Part shown: positions 7,054 through 16,646 of the stretch, one piece after another
How positions within the stretch are numbered: the first letter of the stretch is position 1
How the letters are laid out: every line of letters starts with the position of its first letter
From: Algiphilus sp.
Lineage (GTDB): Bacteria > Pseudomonadota > Gammaproteobacteria > Nevskiales > Nevskiaceae
DNA length: 64,000 nt
Reading direction: 5' to 3'
NCBI RefSeq assembly: GCF_023145115.1
Contig: NZ_JAGLEJ010000022.1
Location: 1-64,000, forward strand
Program-made: the position numbers and the translations under genes
Notes under the pieces: model-generated
What the model was told of the DNA's origin: nothing
The model's database searches: none
Seen by the model: the letters and a program-made list of their open reading frames with translations, nothing else

Positions 7054-9165
7054 ATGGGACATCATCCCGTAGAAGACCATAATCCGAGCAGCAATCCGCA
7101 CATCGCCGAGGTGCTCGGCCATCGCACCACGCGCCGCGGCTTCATCGCCGGAGGTGCGTCCGCCACCGGCGCCGTCGCCACCCTGGCGCTGGTCGGCTGC
7201 AGCGATGACAACGGCTCGGGGGGCACGCTGGGTTTCGAAGCGGTGCCGAAGTCCCTCGAGGATCGCGTCACCCTGCCCGCCGGCTACAGCGCCGCCGTGC
7301 TTTACGCCATGGGCGATCCCATCGCCGCCGGCGTGGCCGCCTTCACCAACGACGGCACGCAGGGCGACTTCGACAAGCGGGCCGGTGACCAGCATGACGG
7401 CATGACCTATTTCGGCCTGTCCGACGACGGCACCTGGGACCCGGGCCGCGCCGACCGCGGCCTGCTGTGCATGAACCACGAGCAGCTCGATGTCGAGCGC
7501 GACGGCGGCAACGGCCTGCACCAGGGCACCACGCGCTCGCCGGACGCGCGCGCCAGGGCCGAGGTCGACAACGAGATGAACGCGCACGGGGTCAGCGTGA
7601 TCGAGGTGCGCAGCAACGGCGGCGTCTGGGAGGTCGTGCAGGACTCGCCCTTCAATCGCCGCATCACCGGCTTCACGCCGATGGAGATCACCGGCCCGGT
7701 GCGCGGCAGCGATCTCGTCAGGACCGGCTACTCGCCGAACGGCACGCGCACGCGCGGCACGCTCAACAACTGCGCCAATGGCTACACGCCGTGGGGCACC
7801 TACCTCACCTGCGAAGAGAACTGGTTCAGCTACTTCCGGCGCGATGACGACGTGGCGCTGCGCAGCGACGCCGACAACGCCAACCTGGCGCGCTACGGCA
7901 TCGGCCCGGATTCCACCGGCTTCTCGTACCGCTCCTGGGACACGGTCCCGGGCGACTCGGTGTACACGCGCTTCGATATCACCGAGACGGTCGCCGGCAA
8001 CGCCTTCGCCAACGAGACCAACACCTTCGGCTGGATCGTCGAGATCAATCCCTTCGATCCCGACTCGACGCCGAACAAGCGTACTGCGCTCGGCCGCTTC
8101 GGTCACGAGGGTGCCTGGGCGGCCCCGGCCATCGCGGGCGAGCCCGTGGTCCTGTACATGGGAGACGACTCGCGCGGCGAGTACATCTACAAGTTCGTGT
8201 CCGCCGAGAACTGGGACCCGGCCGACGCCACCGATCCCGGTGCCGGCGACAAGTACCTCGACGAGGGCACGCTCTACGTGTGCCGCTTCAACGAGGACGG
8301 CACCGGCGTGTGGGTGGCCCTGGAGCCGGGGTCCAATGGCCTCGATGCCGGCACCACGCCCTATCCCTTCGATTCGCTCGCCGCAGTGCTGGTGGGCACG
8401 CGCCTGGCCGCCGACGTGGTGGGTGCCACGCGCATGGACCGCCCCGAATGGGGCGCGGTGAATCCGCGCAACCGCGAGGTCTACATGACGCTCACCAACA
8501 ACAACGACAGCATCCGCTCGCTGGATGCCCTCGATGGCGCCAATCCGCGCACCTACGAGGACGAGAACGGCCGCACCGGCAACGTCAACGGCCACATCAT
8601 CCGCTGGCGCGAGAACGGCTCGCGCAGCGCGGCCACCGGCTTCCAGTGGGACATCTTCGCCTTCGGTGCGTCCGCCACCGCCGATGCGGGCAGCGTCAAC
8701 ATCTCCGGCCTGGACGATGACAACGACTTCGCCAGCCCGGACGGTCTCTGGTTCGACGATCGCGGCCTGCTCTGGATCCAGACCGACGACAGCTCGCTGG
8801 GCGACCGGACCAACAACCAGATGCTGGTATGCAATCCGGGCGCCGTGGGCGACGGCGACGGCATCGCCATCACCAGCACCCTCGAGGGTCAGTCGCAGAC
8901 GCAGGGCACCTTCGTGGGCCGCCCCGCCGCCGACAACCAGCTGCGGCGCTTCCTGGTCGGGCCGACCGGCTGCGAGATCACCGGCATCACCGCCACGCCG
9001 GACAACCGGACCCTGTTCGTCAACGTCCAGCACCCCGGCGAGAATGGCGAGGGCAACTGGCCGAACCCGTCGCGCGACGCCACCCAGGCGGGTCAGGCCG
9101 GCGTGCTGCCGCGCTCGGCGACCATCGTCATCACCCGCGACGACGGCGGCGAGATCGCGGTCTGA
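7054..9165 (+). CDS. PhoX-family (DUF839) Tat-exported phosphatase-like protein
   Basis: 703 residues. The N-terminus has a twin-arginine signal (TTRRGFIAGG with R27-R28, then a hydrophobic stretch ending LALVGCSDD), so export by Tat is likely. The cysteine after the hydrophobic stretch could make it a lipoprotein. The rest matches the DUF839/PhoX beta-propeller family, with acidic motifs such as LLCMNHEQL, TYLTCEENWF, RFGHEGAW and GDDSRGEYIYKF. Characterised PhoX proteins are calcium- and iron-dependent alkaline phosphatases. Activity of this one is inferred, and other DUF839 members have no known function. It is a single gene with its own terminator, divergent from uvrY. Confidence 0.85.
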   Translation: MGHHPVEDHNPSSNPHIAEVLGHRTTRRGFIAGGASATGAVATLALVGCSDDNGSGGTLGFEAVPKSLEDRVTLPAGYSAAVLYAMGDPIAAGVAAFTNDGTQGDFDKRAGDQHDGMTYFGLSDDGTWDPGRADRGLLCMNHEQLDVERDGGNGLHQGTTRSPDARARAEVDNEMNAHGVSVIEVRSNGGVWEVVQDSPFNRRITGFTPMEITGPVRGSDLVRTGYSPNGTRTRGTLNNCANGYTPWGTYLTCEENWFSYFRRDDDVALRSDADNANLARYGIGPDSTGFSYRSWDTVPGDSVYTRFDITETVAGNAFANETNTFGWIVEINPFDPDSTPNKRTALGRFGHEGAWAAPAIAGEPVVLYMGDDSRGEYIYKFVSAENWDPADATDPGAGDKYLDEGTLYVCRFNEDGTGVWVALEPGSNGLDAGTTPYPFDSLAAVLVGTRLAADVVGATRMDRPEWGAVNPRNREVYMTLTNNNDSIRSLDALDGANPRTYEDENGRTGNVNGHIIRWRENGSRSAATGFQWDIFAFGASATADAGSVNISGLDDDNDFASPDGLWFDDRGLLWIQTDDSSLGDRTNNQMLVCNPGAVGDGDGIAITSTLEGQSQTQGTFVGRPAADNQLRRFLVGPTGCEITGITATPDNRTLFVNVQHPGENGEGNWPNPSRDATQAGQAGVLPRSATIVITRDDGGEIAV

Positions 9166-9191
9166 TCGCCCTCAGCGTCACGCAATACCCC

Positions 9192-9223
9192 GAAAGGCCC
9201 GGCTCTGCCGGGCCTTTCGCTTT
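9192..9223 (+). terminator. Intrinsic terminator downstream of the PhoX-family gene
   Basis: GAAAGGCCCGGC, loop TCT, GCCGGGCCTTTC: a perfect 12-bp inverted repeat followed by GCTTT. The A-rich left flank means it can also form a hairpin in the opposite direction. It lies 27 bases after the stop codon at 9165. Confidence 0.85.
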
Positions 9224-9346
9224 GCGGGGGCGTCTCCCCCCAACCTGACGCCTTCATGACAGAATCGGATCGTCGCGATCCTCGCGGCACGGCGGCACGA
9301 CTCTTGCGCGGCTACTGGTCGCGCGCCACCACAGCAAGAAGGCCGA

Positions 9347-10948
9347 ATGACGATGCGGAGCAGCCAACGCATGCCCCCGGGCATCCCGTACATCATCGGC
9401 AACGAGCTCGCCGAGCGCTTCTCGTACTACGGCATGCGCGCCATCCTGGTGGTGTTCATGACCCAGTACCTGGCCTTCTCGCAGTCCGAGGCCACGATCT
9501 GGTACCACCAGTTCAGCATCGCGGTCTACGCGACCCCCTTCGTCGGGGCACTGCTGTCGGACATCTTCCTCGGCAAGTACCGCACCATCATCCTGCTGTC
9601 GCTGGTCTACTGCGCCGGCCACGTGGTGCTGGCCCTCAACGAGTCGCGCGAGGGGCTGGCGCTCGGGCTGGGCCTCATCGCGATGGGCTCCGGCGGCATC
9701 AAGCCGTGCGTCTCGGCGCACGTCGGCGACCAGTTCCAGCCGCACCAGGCGCACATGCTGGAACGCGTCTACAGCTACTTCTATCTGTCGATCAATCTCG
9801 GCGCCTTCGTCTCGACCCTGCTGACGCCGGTGCTGCTGGAGACCGTCGGTCCGCAGGTCGCCTTCGGCACGCCCGGGGCGCTGATGTTCCTGGCCACCTT
9901 CGTGTTCTGGGCCGGGCGACGCGAGTTCATTGCCATCAAGCCCTTCCGGCAGCGCTTCCTCGCCGAGCTGAAGAGCCCGCAGGGCCTGCGCGCGATCGGC
10001 GTGCTGGCGGTCATCTACTTCGGCTTCGTCGCCTTCTTCTGGTCATTGTTCGATCAAACCGCCTCGACCTGGGTGATCCAGGCGCAGAACGGGCTGATGG
10101 ACAAGACCATCAACCTGGGCTTCACCACCATCGAGCTGCTGCCCAGCCAGATCCAGGCCGCCAACCCGGTCCTGATCCTCACGCTGACGCCGCTGTTCAC
10201 CTTCCTGCTCTATCCCTTCCTGAGGCGCTACGTGGGAACGCCGTCGCTGGGCAAGATCGCGGCCGGCCTGATGCTGACCTCGGTGTCCTTCTTCATCGTC
10301 GGCTGGGCCGAGGGCCGCATGGCGGACGGCGAGACGGTGTCGATCGGCTGGCAGTTCCTGGCCTACGTGGTCATCACGGCGGCCGAGGTCATGGTCTCGA
10401 TCACGGCGCTGGAATTCGCCTACACGCAGGCGCCCAACGCGATGAAGTCCTTCATCGTTGCCTTCTACCTGCTGTCGGTGTCGGTGGGCAACGTCATCAC
10501 CACCGTGGTCAACAAGCAGATCCAGGAGCCGCTGGCGCCGACCGCCATGATTGCCGGCGACCCCACCCGCCTGCGCTTCGAGGACATCGCCCGCTTCGAG
10601 CCGTCGCAGCGGATCGACATCGTCGGCGCCACGGGCGTGGAGGTCGTCGCGGACGACGGCAGCACGCGGCCGCTGGGCGGCACCTACCTGGTTTCGGCGG
10701 TCGACAGCGGCGCCGGCACGGTGGCGCTGAAGACCGTGCAGCAGGAGCCGCTGGTCACGCGCGGCACCTTCTCCGCGGATACCCGCGTCAGCACCTACCG
10801 CATGACCGGCGCCGACTACTTCTACTTCTTCGCCTGGATGGTGCTGACCGCGGGCATCGTGTTCAGCGTGGTGGCGCGCTTCTACCGCGAGCGCCAGTTC
10901 ATCCAGTCCCTCGACGACGCCGAGCGCATACCGGACACGCAGCGCTGA
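9347..10948 (+). CDS. Proton-dependent oligopeptide transporter (POT/PTR2 family) with an enlarged loop
   Basis: 533 residues with about 14 hydrophobic segments. It is a di/tripeptide:proton symporter of the major facilitator superfamily. The proton-coupling motif ExxERFxYY is intact (E20 to Y28, GNELAERFSYY). The PTR2 signature region GLIAMGSGGIKPCVSAHVGDQF is present near residues 110-130. Residues about 391-488, between the last two membrane helices, form an unusually long, hydrophilic, beta-rich-looking loop. The start at 9347 has AGAAGG upstream; MRSS two codons later is also possible. Substrate specificity cannot be read from sequence alone. Confidence 0.92.
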   Translation: MTMRSSQRMPPGIPYIIGNELAERFSYYGMRAILVVFMTQYLAFSQSEATIWYHQFSIAVYATPFVGALLSDIFLGKYRTIILLSLVYCAGHVVLALNESREGLALGLGLIAMGSGGIKPCVSAHVGDQFQPHQAHMLERVYSYFYLSINLGAFVSTLLTPVLLETVGPQVAFGTPGALMFLATFVFWAGRREFIAIKPFRQRFLAELKSPQGLRAIGVLAVIYFGFVAFFWSLFDQTASTWVIQAQNGLMDKTINLGFTTIELLPSQIQAANPVLILTLTPLFTFLLYPFLRRYVGTPSLGKIAAGLMLTSVSFFIVGWAEGRMADGETVSIGWQFLAYVVITAAEVMVSITALEFAYTQAPNAMKSFIVAFYLLSVSVGNVITTVVNKQIQEPLAPTAMIAGDPTRLRFEDIARFEPSQRIDIVGATGVEVVADDGSTRPLGGTYLVSAVDSGAGTVALKTVQQEPLVTRGTFSADTRVSTYRMTGADYFYFFAWMVLTAGIVFSVVARFYRERQFIQSLDDAERIPDTQR

Positions 10949-10965
10949 GCCACCGCCCAACGAAA

Positions 10966-10995
10966 AGGGCCCGGCAATGCCGGGCCCCTTCCTTC
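10966..10995. terminator. Intrinsic terminator between convergent POT transporter and aceA genes
   Basis: GGGCCCGGC, loop AAT, GCCGGGCCC: a 9-bp perfect stem starting 18 bases after the transporter stop, with A-rich sequence on the left (CGAAAA) and CTTCCTT on the right. It can serve both the plus-strand transporter gene and the minus-strand aceA, whose stop lies at 11016. Confidence 0.82.
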
Positions 10996-11015
10996 GTCCA
11001 GCGATCGCGACGCGA

Positions 11016-12335
11016 TCAGCCGAACTGCTCTTCCTCGGTCGAGCCGGTCAGCGCGGTCACCGACGAGGCACCGCCCTGGATCACGGTGGTGACGTCGTCG
11101 AAGTAGCCGGCGCCCACTTCCTGCTGGTGCGACACGAAGGTGTAGCCCTTCTCGCGGGCCGCGAACTCGGGCTGCTGCACCATGTCGGTGTAGTGCTTCA
11201 TGCCCTCGCCGCGCGCGTAGTTGTACGCGAACTGGAAGGTGTTGTACCAGTTGATGTGGATACCCGCGAGGGTGATGAACTGGTACTTGTAGCCGTAGCT
11301 GGCCAGCTCTTCCTGGAACTTCGCGATGGTCTTGTCGTCGAGGTTCTTCTTCCAGTTGAACGACGGCGAGCAGTTGTAGGCCAGCAGCTGACCAGGGTTC
11401 TCCTTGCGGACGGCGTCGGCGAACTCCTTGGCGAAGCCGAGATCCGGGGTGCCGGTCTCGCACCAGACGAGGTCGGCGAAGGGCGCGTAGGCCACGCCGC
11501 GGGAAATCGCCTGCTCGAGGCCGTTCTTGACGCGGTAGAAGCCCTCGGCGGTGCGCTGACCGGTGAGGAACGGCGCGTCGTTGGCGTCGTGGTCCGAGGT
11601 GATCAGGTTGGCGGCCTCGGCGTCGGTGCGCGCGAGCACGATGGTCGGCACGCCGCAGACGTCGGCGGCCAGACGGGCCGCGACCAGCTTCTCGATGGCT
11701 TCCTTGGTCGGCACGAGCACCTTGCCGCCCATGTGGCCGCACTTCTTGACCGCCGCCAGCTGATCCTCGTAGTGCACGCCCGCGGCACCGTTCTGGATCA
11801 TGTTCTTCATCAGCTCGAAGCCGTTCAGCACGCCGCCGAAGCCGGCTTCCGCGTCAGCGACGATGGGCAGGAAGTAGTCGATGGCTTCCTTCTCGTCCAT
11901 TTCGCCGTCGCACAGCTTCTTCCACTGGATCTCGTCGGCGCGCTTGAAGGTGTTGTTGATGCGGCGGACCATGGTCGGCACCGAGTCGTAGGCGTACAGC
12001 GACTGGTCCGGGTACATGGTCTCGGAAGTGTTGCCGTCGGCGGCGACCTGCCAGCCCGAGAGGTAGACGGCCTCGAGGCCGGCCTTGGCCTGCTGCATGG
12101 CCTGTCCGGCGGAGATCGCGCCGAAGCTGTTCACATAACCCTTCTTGGCGCCGCCGTTGACCAGGTTCCAGAGCTTCTCGGCGCCCTGACGGGCGATGGT
12201 GTACTCGGGCTGCACCGAGCCCCGCAGCCGGACGACGTCGGCGGCGGAATACGGGCGCTTGACGCCCTTCCAGCGCGAATTGTTCGCCCAGTCGTTCTCG
12301 AGTTGCTTGATCTGCTCTTCGCGGGACATGCTCAT
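11016..12335 (-). CDS. aceA: Isocitrate lyase
   Basis: 439 residues. It splits isocitrate into glyoxylate and succinate, the first step of the glyoxylate shunt, needed for growth on acetate or fatty acids. The catalytic loop KKCGHMGG is present with the active-site cysteine, and downstream motifs PSFNWKK and ITLAGIHINWY are intact. Size and sequence match the short E. coli-type enzyme. GAAGGA precedes the start. Malate synthase and an aceK kinase are not adjacent. The 226-base upstream gap (12336-12561) holds its promoter region; I see no clear sigma-70 boxes or operator in it. Confidence 0.97.
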   Translation of the reverse strand: MSMSREEQIKQLENDWANNSRWKGVKRPYSAADVVRLRGSVQPEYTIARQGAEKLWNLVNGGAKKGYVNSFGAISAGQAMQQAKAGLEAVYLSGWQVAADGNTSETMYPDQSLYAYDSVPTMVRRINNTFKRADEIQWKKLCDGEMDEKEAIDYFLPIVADAEAGFGGVLNGFELMKNMIQNGAAGVHYEDQLAAVKKCGHMGGKVLVPTKEAIEKLVAARLAADVCGVPTIVLARTDAEAANLITSDHDANDAPFLTGQRTAEGFYRVKNGLEQAISRGVAYAPFADLVWCETGTPDLGFAKEFADAVRKENPGQLLAYNCSPSFNWKKNLDDKTIAKFQEELASYGYKYQFITLAGIHINWYNTFQFAYNYARGEGMKHYTDMVQQPEFAAREKGYTFVSHQQEVGAGYFDDVTTVIQGGASSVTALTGSTEEEQFG

Positions 12336-12561
12336 AGGGTTGAAAGTCCTTCAGTTGAGGTATGCGATGGCGTGCGGCGTCGGCGAACCTGTAGGCTGAT
12401 CCTCGGTGCGTCGACACACCCGGCAGCCGGCAGCGCTCCGCGACGGCCGAGCTGACGGAGGCCTCCCCGACGGCGGCCTTCAGAGGCGCGCTTTCGAAGG
12501 GGGCGCGAATATACCCGACGGCCGCAGGGCGTGCAATCGCACTGCAGCAATTCGGCGGATG

Positions 12562-13041
12562 TCAGGCGCTGAGGGGCTCGCGGGAGACCAGCACGCCGTC
12601 CGAATCGCAGTACACCATGTCGCCCGGGTGGATGGTTGCGCCACCGAAATGCACGGCGATGCTCTCGATGCCGGCGCCCCGCTTCTCCGACTTGCGCGGG
12701 TGCGTCGCGAGCGCCTTGACGCCGATGGCCATTTCCTCGATGGCCGCCGAATCCCGGATGCAGCCGTAGACGATCACGCCGGCCCAGCCGTTCTTGACGC
12801 CGAGTTCGGCGAGCTGGTCCCCCAGCAGTGCACAGCGCATGCTCCCGCCGCCGTCGACCACGAGCACCTTGCCCTCGCCGGGCTGCTCCAGCGCAGCACG
12901 CACCAGCGTGTTGTCCTCGTGGATCTTGAGGGTGTGCGCCGGTCCGTGGAAATCGATGTTGCCGCCGAAGTCGAGGAAGAGCGGTTCCAGGACCGCGGCT
13001 TCGGGGTGCGCGTCGGAGAGATCGGTGGTGGCGTAGGACAT
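12562..13041 (-). CDS. rraA: Ribonuclease E activity regulator RraA
   Basis: 159 residues. RraA binds RNase E and inhibits mRNA decay. The fold was once misannotated as MenG methyltransferase; related proteins are HMG/CHA aldolases. The sequence carries VLVVDGGGSMRCALLGDQLAE and GVIVYGCIRDS, the conserved metal/substrate-site region of the family. The start is ATG at 13039-13041 (MSYATTDLSD). The in-frame upstream extension overlaps dsbB in another frame and is rejected. It could instead act as an aldolase, but length and sequence fit RraA. Confidence 0.9.
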   Translation of the reverse strand: MSYATTDLSDAHPEAAVLEPLFLDFGGNIDFHGPAHTLKIHEDNTLVRAALEQPGEGKVLVVDGGGSMRCALLGDQLAELGVKNGWAGVIVYGCIRDSAAIEEMAIGVKALATHPRKSEKRGAGIESIAVHFGGATIHPGDMVYCDSDGVLVSREPLSA

Positions 13042-13070
13042 GGCAGGCGTTCCGTTGCGGGTGATAGGGA

Positions 13071-13580
13071 TCAGACGGTGGTCGTGGGCCGGGGCAGGAT
13101 CGCGGCGAGCAGCGCCCAGATCATGAGCGCCACGAAACCCACCAGCGTCCAGGCGGGCAGCGACAGCCCCATCCAGGACCAGTCGATGATCGCGCAGTTG
13201 CCGTCGCCGCTCAGCACCGTGGTCACGACCTCCCAGATGGGAAGCGCATCGACCAGGAAGTCGAGGGTGGGTCCGCAGGCCGGTACCTGATCCTCCGGCA
13301 GACTCTGCAGCCAGACATGGCGCCCCGCGATCACCGCGCCGGCGCCGGCCGTCAGCCATACCAGCAGCGCGTAGACCCAGCGCCCGGCTGCGCCGGGTCC
13401 GTGCAGCGCCGCGACCAGGAACACGACCCCGGCCGCGATCATGGCGATACGCTGGAAGATGCACATCGGGCACGGTTCGAGACCGCCGAAGTGCTCCAGC
13501 CAGAGCGCGAAGGCCATGGCGCCGGCGCAGGCCAGGAATCCGACAAGGCTCAGCAAACGGAAGCTGCGTAGCACGAGCAT
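13071..13580 (-). CDS. dsbB: Disulfide bond formation protein DsbB
   Basis: 169 residues, four membrane helices. It reoxidises DsbA and passes electrons to quinone. All four catalytic cysteines are present: C37/C40 in the CPMC motif of the first periplasmic loop, and C102 and C129 in the second loop (VPACGPTLDF, GDGNCAIIDW). It sits between rraA and a class I fumarase gene. No dsbA is nearby. Confidence 0.95.
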   Translation of the reverse strand: MLVLRSFRLLSLVGFLACAGAMAFALWLEHFGGLEPCPMCIFQRIAMIAAGVVFLVAALHGPGAAGRWVYALLVWLTAGAGAVIAGRHVWLQSLPEDQVPACGPTLDFLVDALPIWEVVTTVLSGDGNCAIIDWSWMGLSLPAWTLVGFVALMIWALLAAILPRPTTTV

Positions 13581-13590
13581 CTCCGGGGGA

Positions 13591-15111
13591 TCAGTCGGTC
13601 ACGACCGGGATCTTGCCGATGCGGGCCTGCCACTGCGCGGGACCGGTCCGGTGGACCGATTCGCCGGATGCGTCGACCGCCACCGTCACCGGCATGTCGG
13701 TGACCTCGAACTCGTAGATGGCTTCCATGCCCAGATCCTCGAATCCGACCACCTTCGCCGAGCGGATGGCCTTGGAGACCAGATAGGCCGCACCGCCTAC
13801 CGCCATCAGGTAGGCGGAGCCGTGCGCGCGGATGGCCTCGATGGCCTGCGGACCGCGCTCGGCCTTGCCGACCATCGCGATGAGCCCGGTCTGCGACAGC
13901 ATGGTCTCGGTGAACTTGTCCATGCGCGTGGCCGTGGTCGGCCCGGCCGGACCGACGGCCTCGTCGCGCACCGGATCGACCGGACCGACGTAGTAGATCA
14001 CGCGGTTGGTGAAATCCACCGGCAGCGGCTCGCCGCGCGCGAGCATGTCGGCGATGCGCTTGTGCGCGGCGTCGCGGCCGGTGAGCATCTTCCCGTTGAG
14101 CAGCAGCGTCTGCCCGGGCTTCCAGCTCGCGACCTCCTCGGGCGTGAGCGCGTCGAGGTCGACCCGGGTGGCGACCTCGGTATCGGCCTGCCAGGTGACG
14201 TCGGGCCAGTCCTCGAGCTTCGGCGCCGGCAGATGGGCCGCACCGCTTCCGTCGAGGTGAAAGTGTACGTGGCGGGTGGCGGCGCAGTTCGGGATCATCG
14301 CGACCGGCAGATTGGCGGCGTGCGTCGGATAGTCGAGGATCTTGACGTCCAGCACCGTGGTCAGCCCGCCCAGGCCCTGCGCGCCGATGCCCAGCGCGTT
14401 GACCTTCTCGTAGAGCTCCAGGCGCAGCTCCTCGAGGCGGTTCTGCGGGCCGCGCGCGATCAGCTCCTGGATGTCCACCGGCGCCATGATCGATTCCTTG
14501 GCGAGCAGCGCCGCCTTCTCGGGCGTGCCGCCGATGCCGATGCCGAGGATGCCGGGCGGGCACCAGCCCGCCCCCATCGTGGGCACCGTCTTCAGGACCC
14601 AGTCGACGATGGAGTCGGACGGATTGAGCATGACGAGCTTGCTCTTGGCCTCCGAACCGCCCCCCTTCGCCGCGCAGATCACCTCGAGCCCGTCGCCGGG
14701 CACGATCTCGTAGTGCACCACCGCCGGTGTGTTGTCCTTCGTGTTCTGGCGCTTGCCCGCGGGATCCGCGAGCACGGAGGCGCGGAGCACGTTGTCCGGG
14801 TTGCCGTAGGCGCGCCGCACGCCCTCGTCGACCATCGCCTGCACCGACATCGTGCTGTCCCACCGCACGTTCATGCCGACCTTCAGGAAGACCAGTGCGA
14901 TGCCGGTGTCCTGGCAGATCGGCCGGCGCCCCTCGGCGCACATGCGCGAGTTGGTGAGGATCTGCGCGATGGCGTCCTTCGCCGCCGGCGATTCCTCGCG
15001 CTCGTAGGCCGCGCCCAGCGCCTGGATGTAGTCCAGGGGGTGGTAGTAGCTGATGTACTGGAAGGCGTCGGCGATCGACTCGATGAAGTCGTCCTGGCGG
15101 ATCGTGGTCAT
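13591..15111 (-). CDS. fumA: Class I (iron-sulfur) fumarate hydratase
   Basis: 506 residues. It interconverts fumarate and malate in the TCA cycle using a [4Fe-4S] cluster. The N-terminal alpha domain holds the first cluster cysteine in RRPICQDTGIALVFLKVG. The C-terminal beta domain is fused, as in FumA/FumB, with YYVGPVDP and GPAGPTTATRMDKF. It lies next to the iron-independent fumC, giving the cell a fumarase pair that can swap under iron or oxidative stress. Whether it behaves as FumA or FumB cannot be decided. Confidence 0.95.
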   Translation of the reverse strand: MTTIRQDDFIESIADAFQYISYYHPLDYIQALGAAYEREESPAAKDAIAQILTNSRMCAEGRRPICQDTGIALVFLKVGMNVRWDSTMSVQAMVDEGVRRAYGNPDNVLRASVLADPAGKRQNTKDNTPAVVHYEIVPGDGLEVICAAKGGGSEAKSKLVMLNPSDSIVDWVLKTVPTMGAGWCPPGILGIGIGGTPEKAALLAKESIMAPVDIQELIARGPQNRLEELRLELYEKVNALGIGAQGLGGLTTVLDVKILDYPTHAANLPVAMIPNCAATRHVHFHLDGSGAAHLPAPKLEDWPDVTWQADTEVATRVDLDALTPEEVASWKPGQTLLLNGKMLTGRDAAHKRIADMLARGEPLPVDFTNRVIYYVGPVDPVRDEAVGPAGPTTATRMDKFTETMLSQTGLIAMVGKAERGPQAIEAIRAHGSAYLMAVGGAAYLVSKAIRSAKVVGFEDLGMEAIYEFEVTDMPVTVAVDASGESVHRTGPAQWQARIGKIPVVTD

Positions 15112-15164
15112 TGCGGGAAAGGGCTATGGACCGGGCGCGACATGCTAGCCGATTCGTCTTCCGC

Positions 15165-16535
15165 CTACCCGGTCAGGCCGCGCGGATCGAGCAGCTCGCG
15201 CAGGCGCTCCTCGGACAATCCACTGTCCTCGAGCGCGACATCGAGCACGTTCCGGCCCTCGGCGTAGGCGCGCTTGGCGATTGCCGCGCCCTTGTCGTAG
15301 CCGATCTCGCGGTTGAGCGCGGTGACCAGGATGGGATTGCGCTCCAGCGCGCGCACCAGGGTCTCCGCGCGCACCTCGAAACCCGCGATCACCGGCTCCA
15401 GCGCCTCGCAGGCGGCGGCCTGCAGCGCGATCGACTGCAGCAGGTTGTAGGCGATCACCGGCAGCATGACGTTGAGCTGGAAGCTGCCGGACTGCCCCGC
15501 CACGCCGACGGTGACGTCGTTGCCCATCACCTGGGCAGCCACCATGCACACCGCCTCGGGGAGCACCGGGTTGACCTTGCCGGGCATGATCGACGACCCG
15601 GGCTGAATCGCGGGCAGCGCGATCTCGCCGAGGCCGGCGAGCGGCCCCGAGTTCATCCAGCGCAGATCGTTGGCGATCTTCATCTGTGCCACCGCCAGCG
15701 CCCGCAGCTGGCCGGACAGCTCCACGGCGGTGTCCTGGCACGCCAGCGCCGCGAAGGTGTCGCGCGCCGGCGTGAACGACTGCCCGGTGCGCTCCGACAG
15801 CGCCTCGCAGAACGCCTTGGCGAAACCCTCGGGCGCGTTGACGCCGCTGCCCACCGCGGTGCCGCCCTGCGCCAGCTCGCACAGTCGCGGCAGGGTCGCG
15901 CGCAGGCGCTCGGCGGACAGCTCGATCTGCGTGGCCCAGGCGCCGGCTTCCTGGTCCAGCCGCACCGGCATGGCATCCATCAGGTGGGTGCGACCGGTCT
16001 TGACGTGCTCGGCGAGCGTGCCGGCGCGCGTCCGGATGCCCTGCCCCAGGGATGTCAGCGCGGGCAGCAACGCCTCCTCGACGGCCAGCAGCGCCGCCAC
16101 GTGAATGGTGGTCGGGATGACGTCGTTGGACGACTGGCTGGCGTTGACGTGATCGTTGGGGTGGACGGTCTGCCCGCTGGCATCGCTGGCGAGGCGCGCG
16201 ATCACCTCGTTGGCGTTCATGTTGGTGGAGGTGCCCGACCCCGTCTGGAAGACATCCACCGCGAAGGCGTCGTCGACCTCGCCGGCCGCGACGCGCTCGG
16301 CGGCGGCCGCGACCGCATCGGCCACCGGCGCTCCCAGCACGCCGAGCTCGCGGTTGGCGTGCGCCGCCGACGCCTTGACCAGGCCCAGCGCGCGCAGGAA
16401 GGCGCGCGGGAATCGCAGCTCCGAGAACTGGAAGTTGTCGATGGCGCGCTGTGTCTGGGCGCCCCAGAGAGCGTTCTCGGGAACCGCCACCGGGCCCATC
16501 GAGTCGTGCTCGGTGCGGGTGCGCATCTCGGCCAT
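15165..16535 (-). CDS. fumC: Class II (iron-independent) fumarate hydratase
   Basis: 456 residues in the fumarase/aspartase superfamily. It hydrates fumarate to malate without a metal cluster. The superfamily signature GSSIMPGKVNPVLPE is complete, and substrate-site segments SGTSTNMNANEV and TGRTHLMDAMPV are present. The start is ATG at 16533-16535 (MAEMRTRTEHD), with GACAGGAG as ribosome-binding site just upstream; the longer in-frame extension overlaps the divergent purB region and is rejected. It lies 53 bases downstream-side of fumA. Confidence 0.96.
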   Translation of the reverse strand: MAEMRTRTEHDSMGPVAVPENALWGAQTQRAIDNFQFSELRFPRAFLRALGLVKASAAHANRELGVLGAPVADAVAAAAERVAAGEVDDAFAVDVFQTGSGTSTNMNANEVIARLASDASGQTVHPNDHVNASQSSNDVIPTTIHVAALLAVEEALLPALTSLGQGIRTRAGTLAEHVKTGRTHLMDAMPVRLDQEAGAWATQIELSAERLRATLPRLCELAQGGTAVGSGVNAPEGFAKAFCEALSERTGQSFTPARDTFAALACQDTAVELSGQLRALAVAQMKIANDLRWMNSGPLAGLGEIALPAIQPGSSIMPGKVNPVLPEAVCMVAAQVMGNDVTVGVAGQSGSFQLNVMLPVIAYNLLQSIALQAAACEALEPVIAGFEVRAETLVRALERNPILVTALNREIGYDKGAAIAKRAYAEGRNVLDVALEDSGLSEERLRELLDPRGLTG

Positions 16536-16582
16536 GCTGGCACTCCTGTCGTCGGTTGCTCGGCTCCGGGACGAGCGTGCCT

Positions 16583-16588
16583 TAAAAT
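16583..16588 (+). promoter_or_regulatory. Possible -10 element for purB
   Basis: TAAAAT stands out in the GC-rich fumC-purB divergent gap, about 60 bases before the purB start, a position suited to a sigma-70 -10 box. No good -35 box lies 16-18 bases upstream, so the call rests on one hexamer only. Confidence 0.35.
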
Positions 16589-16646
16589 GCGCGCCGACGA
16601 CACTGGCGGCCACCCCATCCACGCCGCCCCGACCCGGGATTCCCTG

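Noticed and set aside
6970..9033. Long minus-strand open frame opposite the PhoX-family gene
   Set aside because: It mirrors the plus-strand gene, which has a Tat signal and family motifs; the mirror has repeated Val/Ala/Gly/Arg typical of antisense frames.
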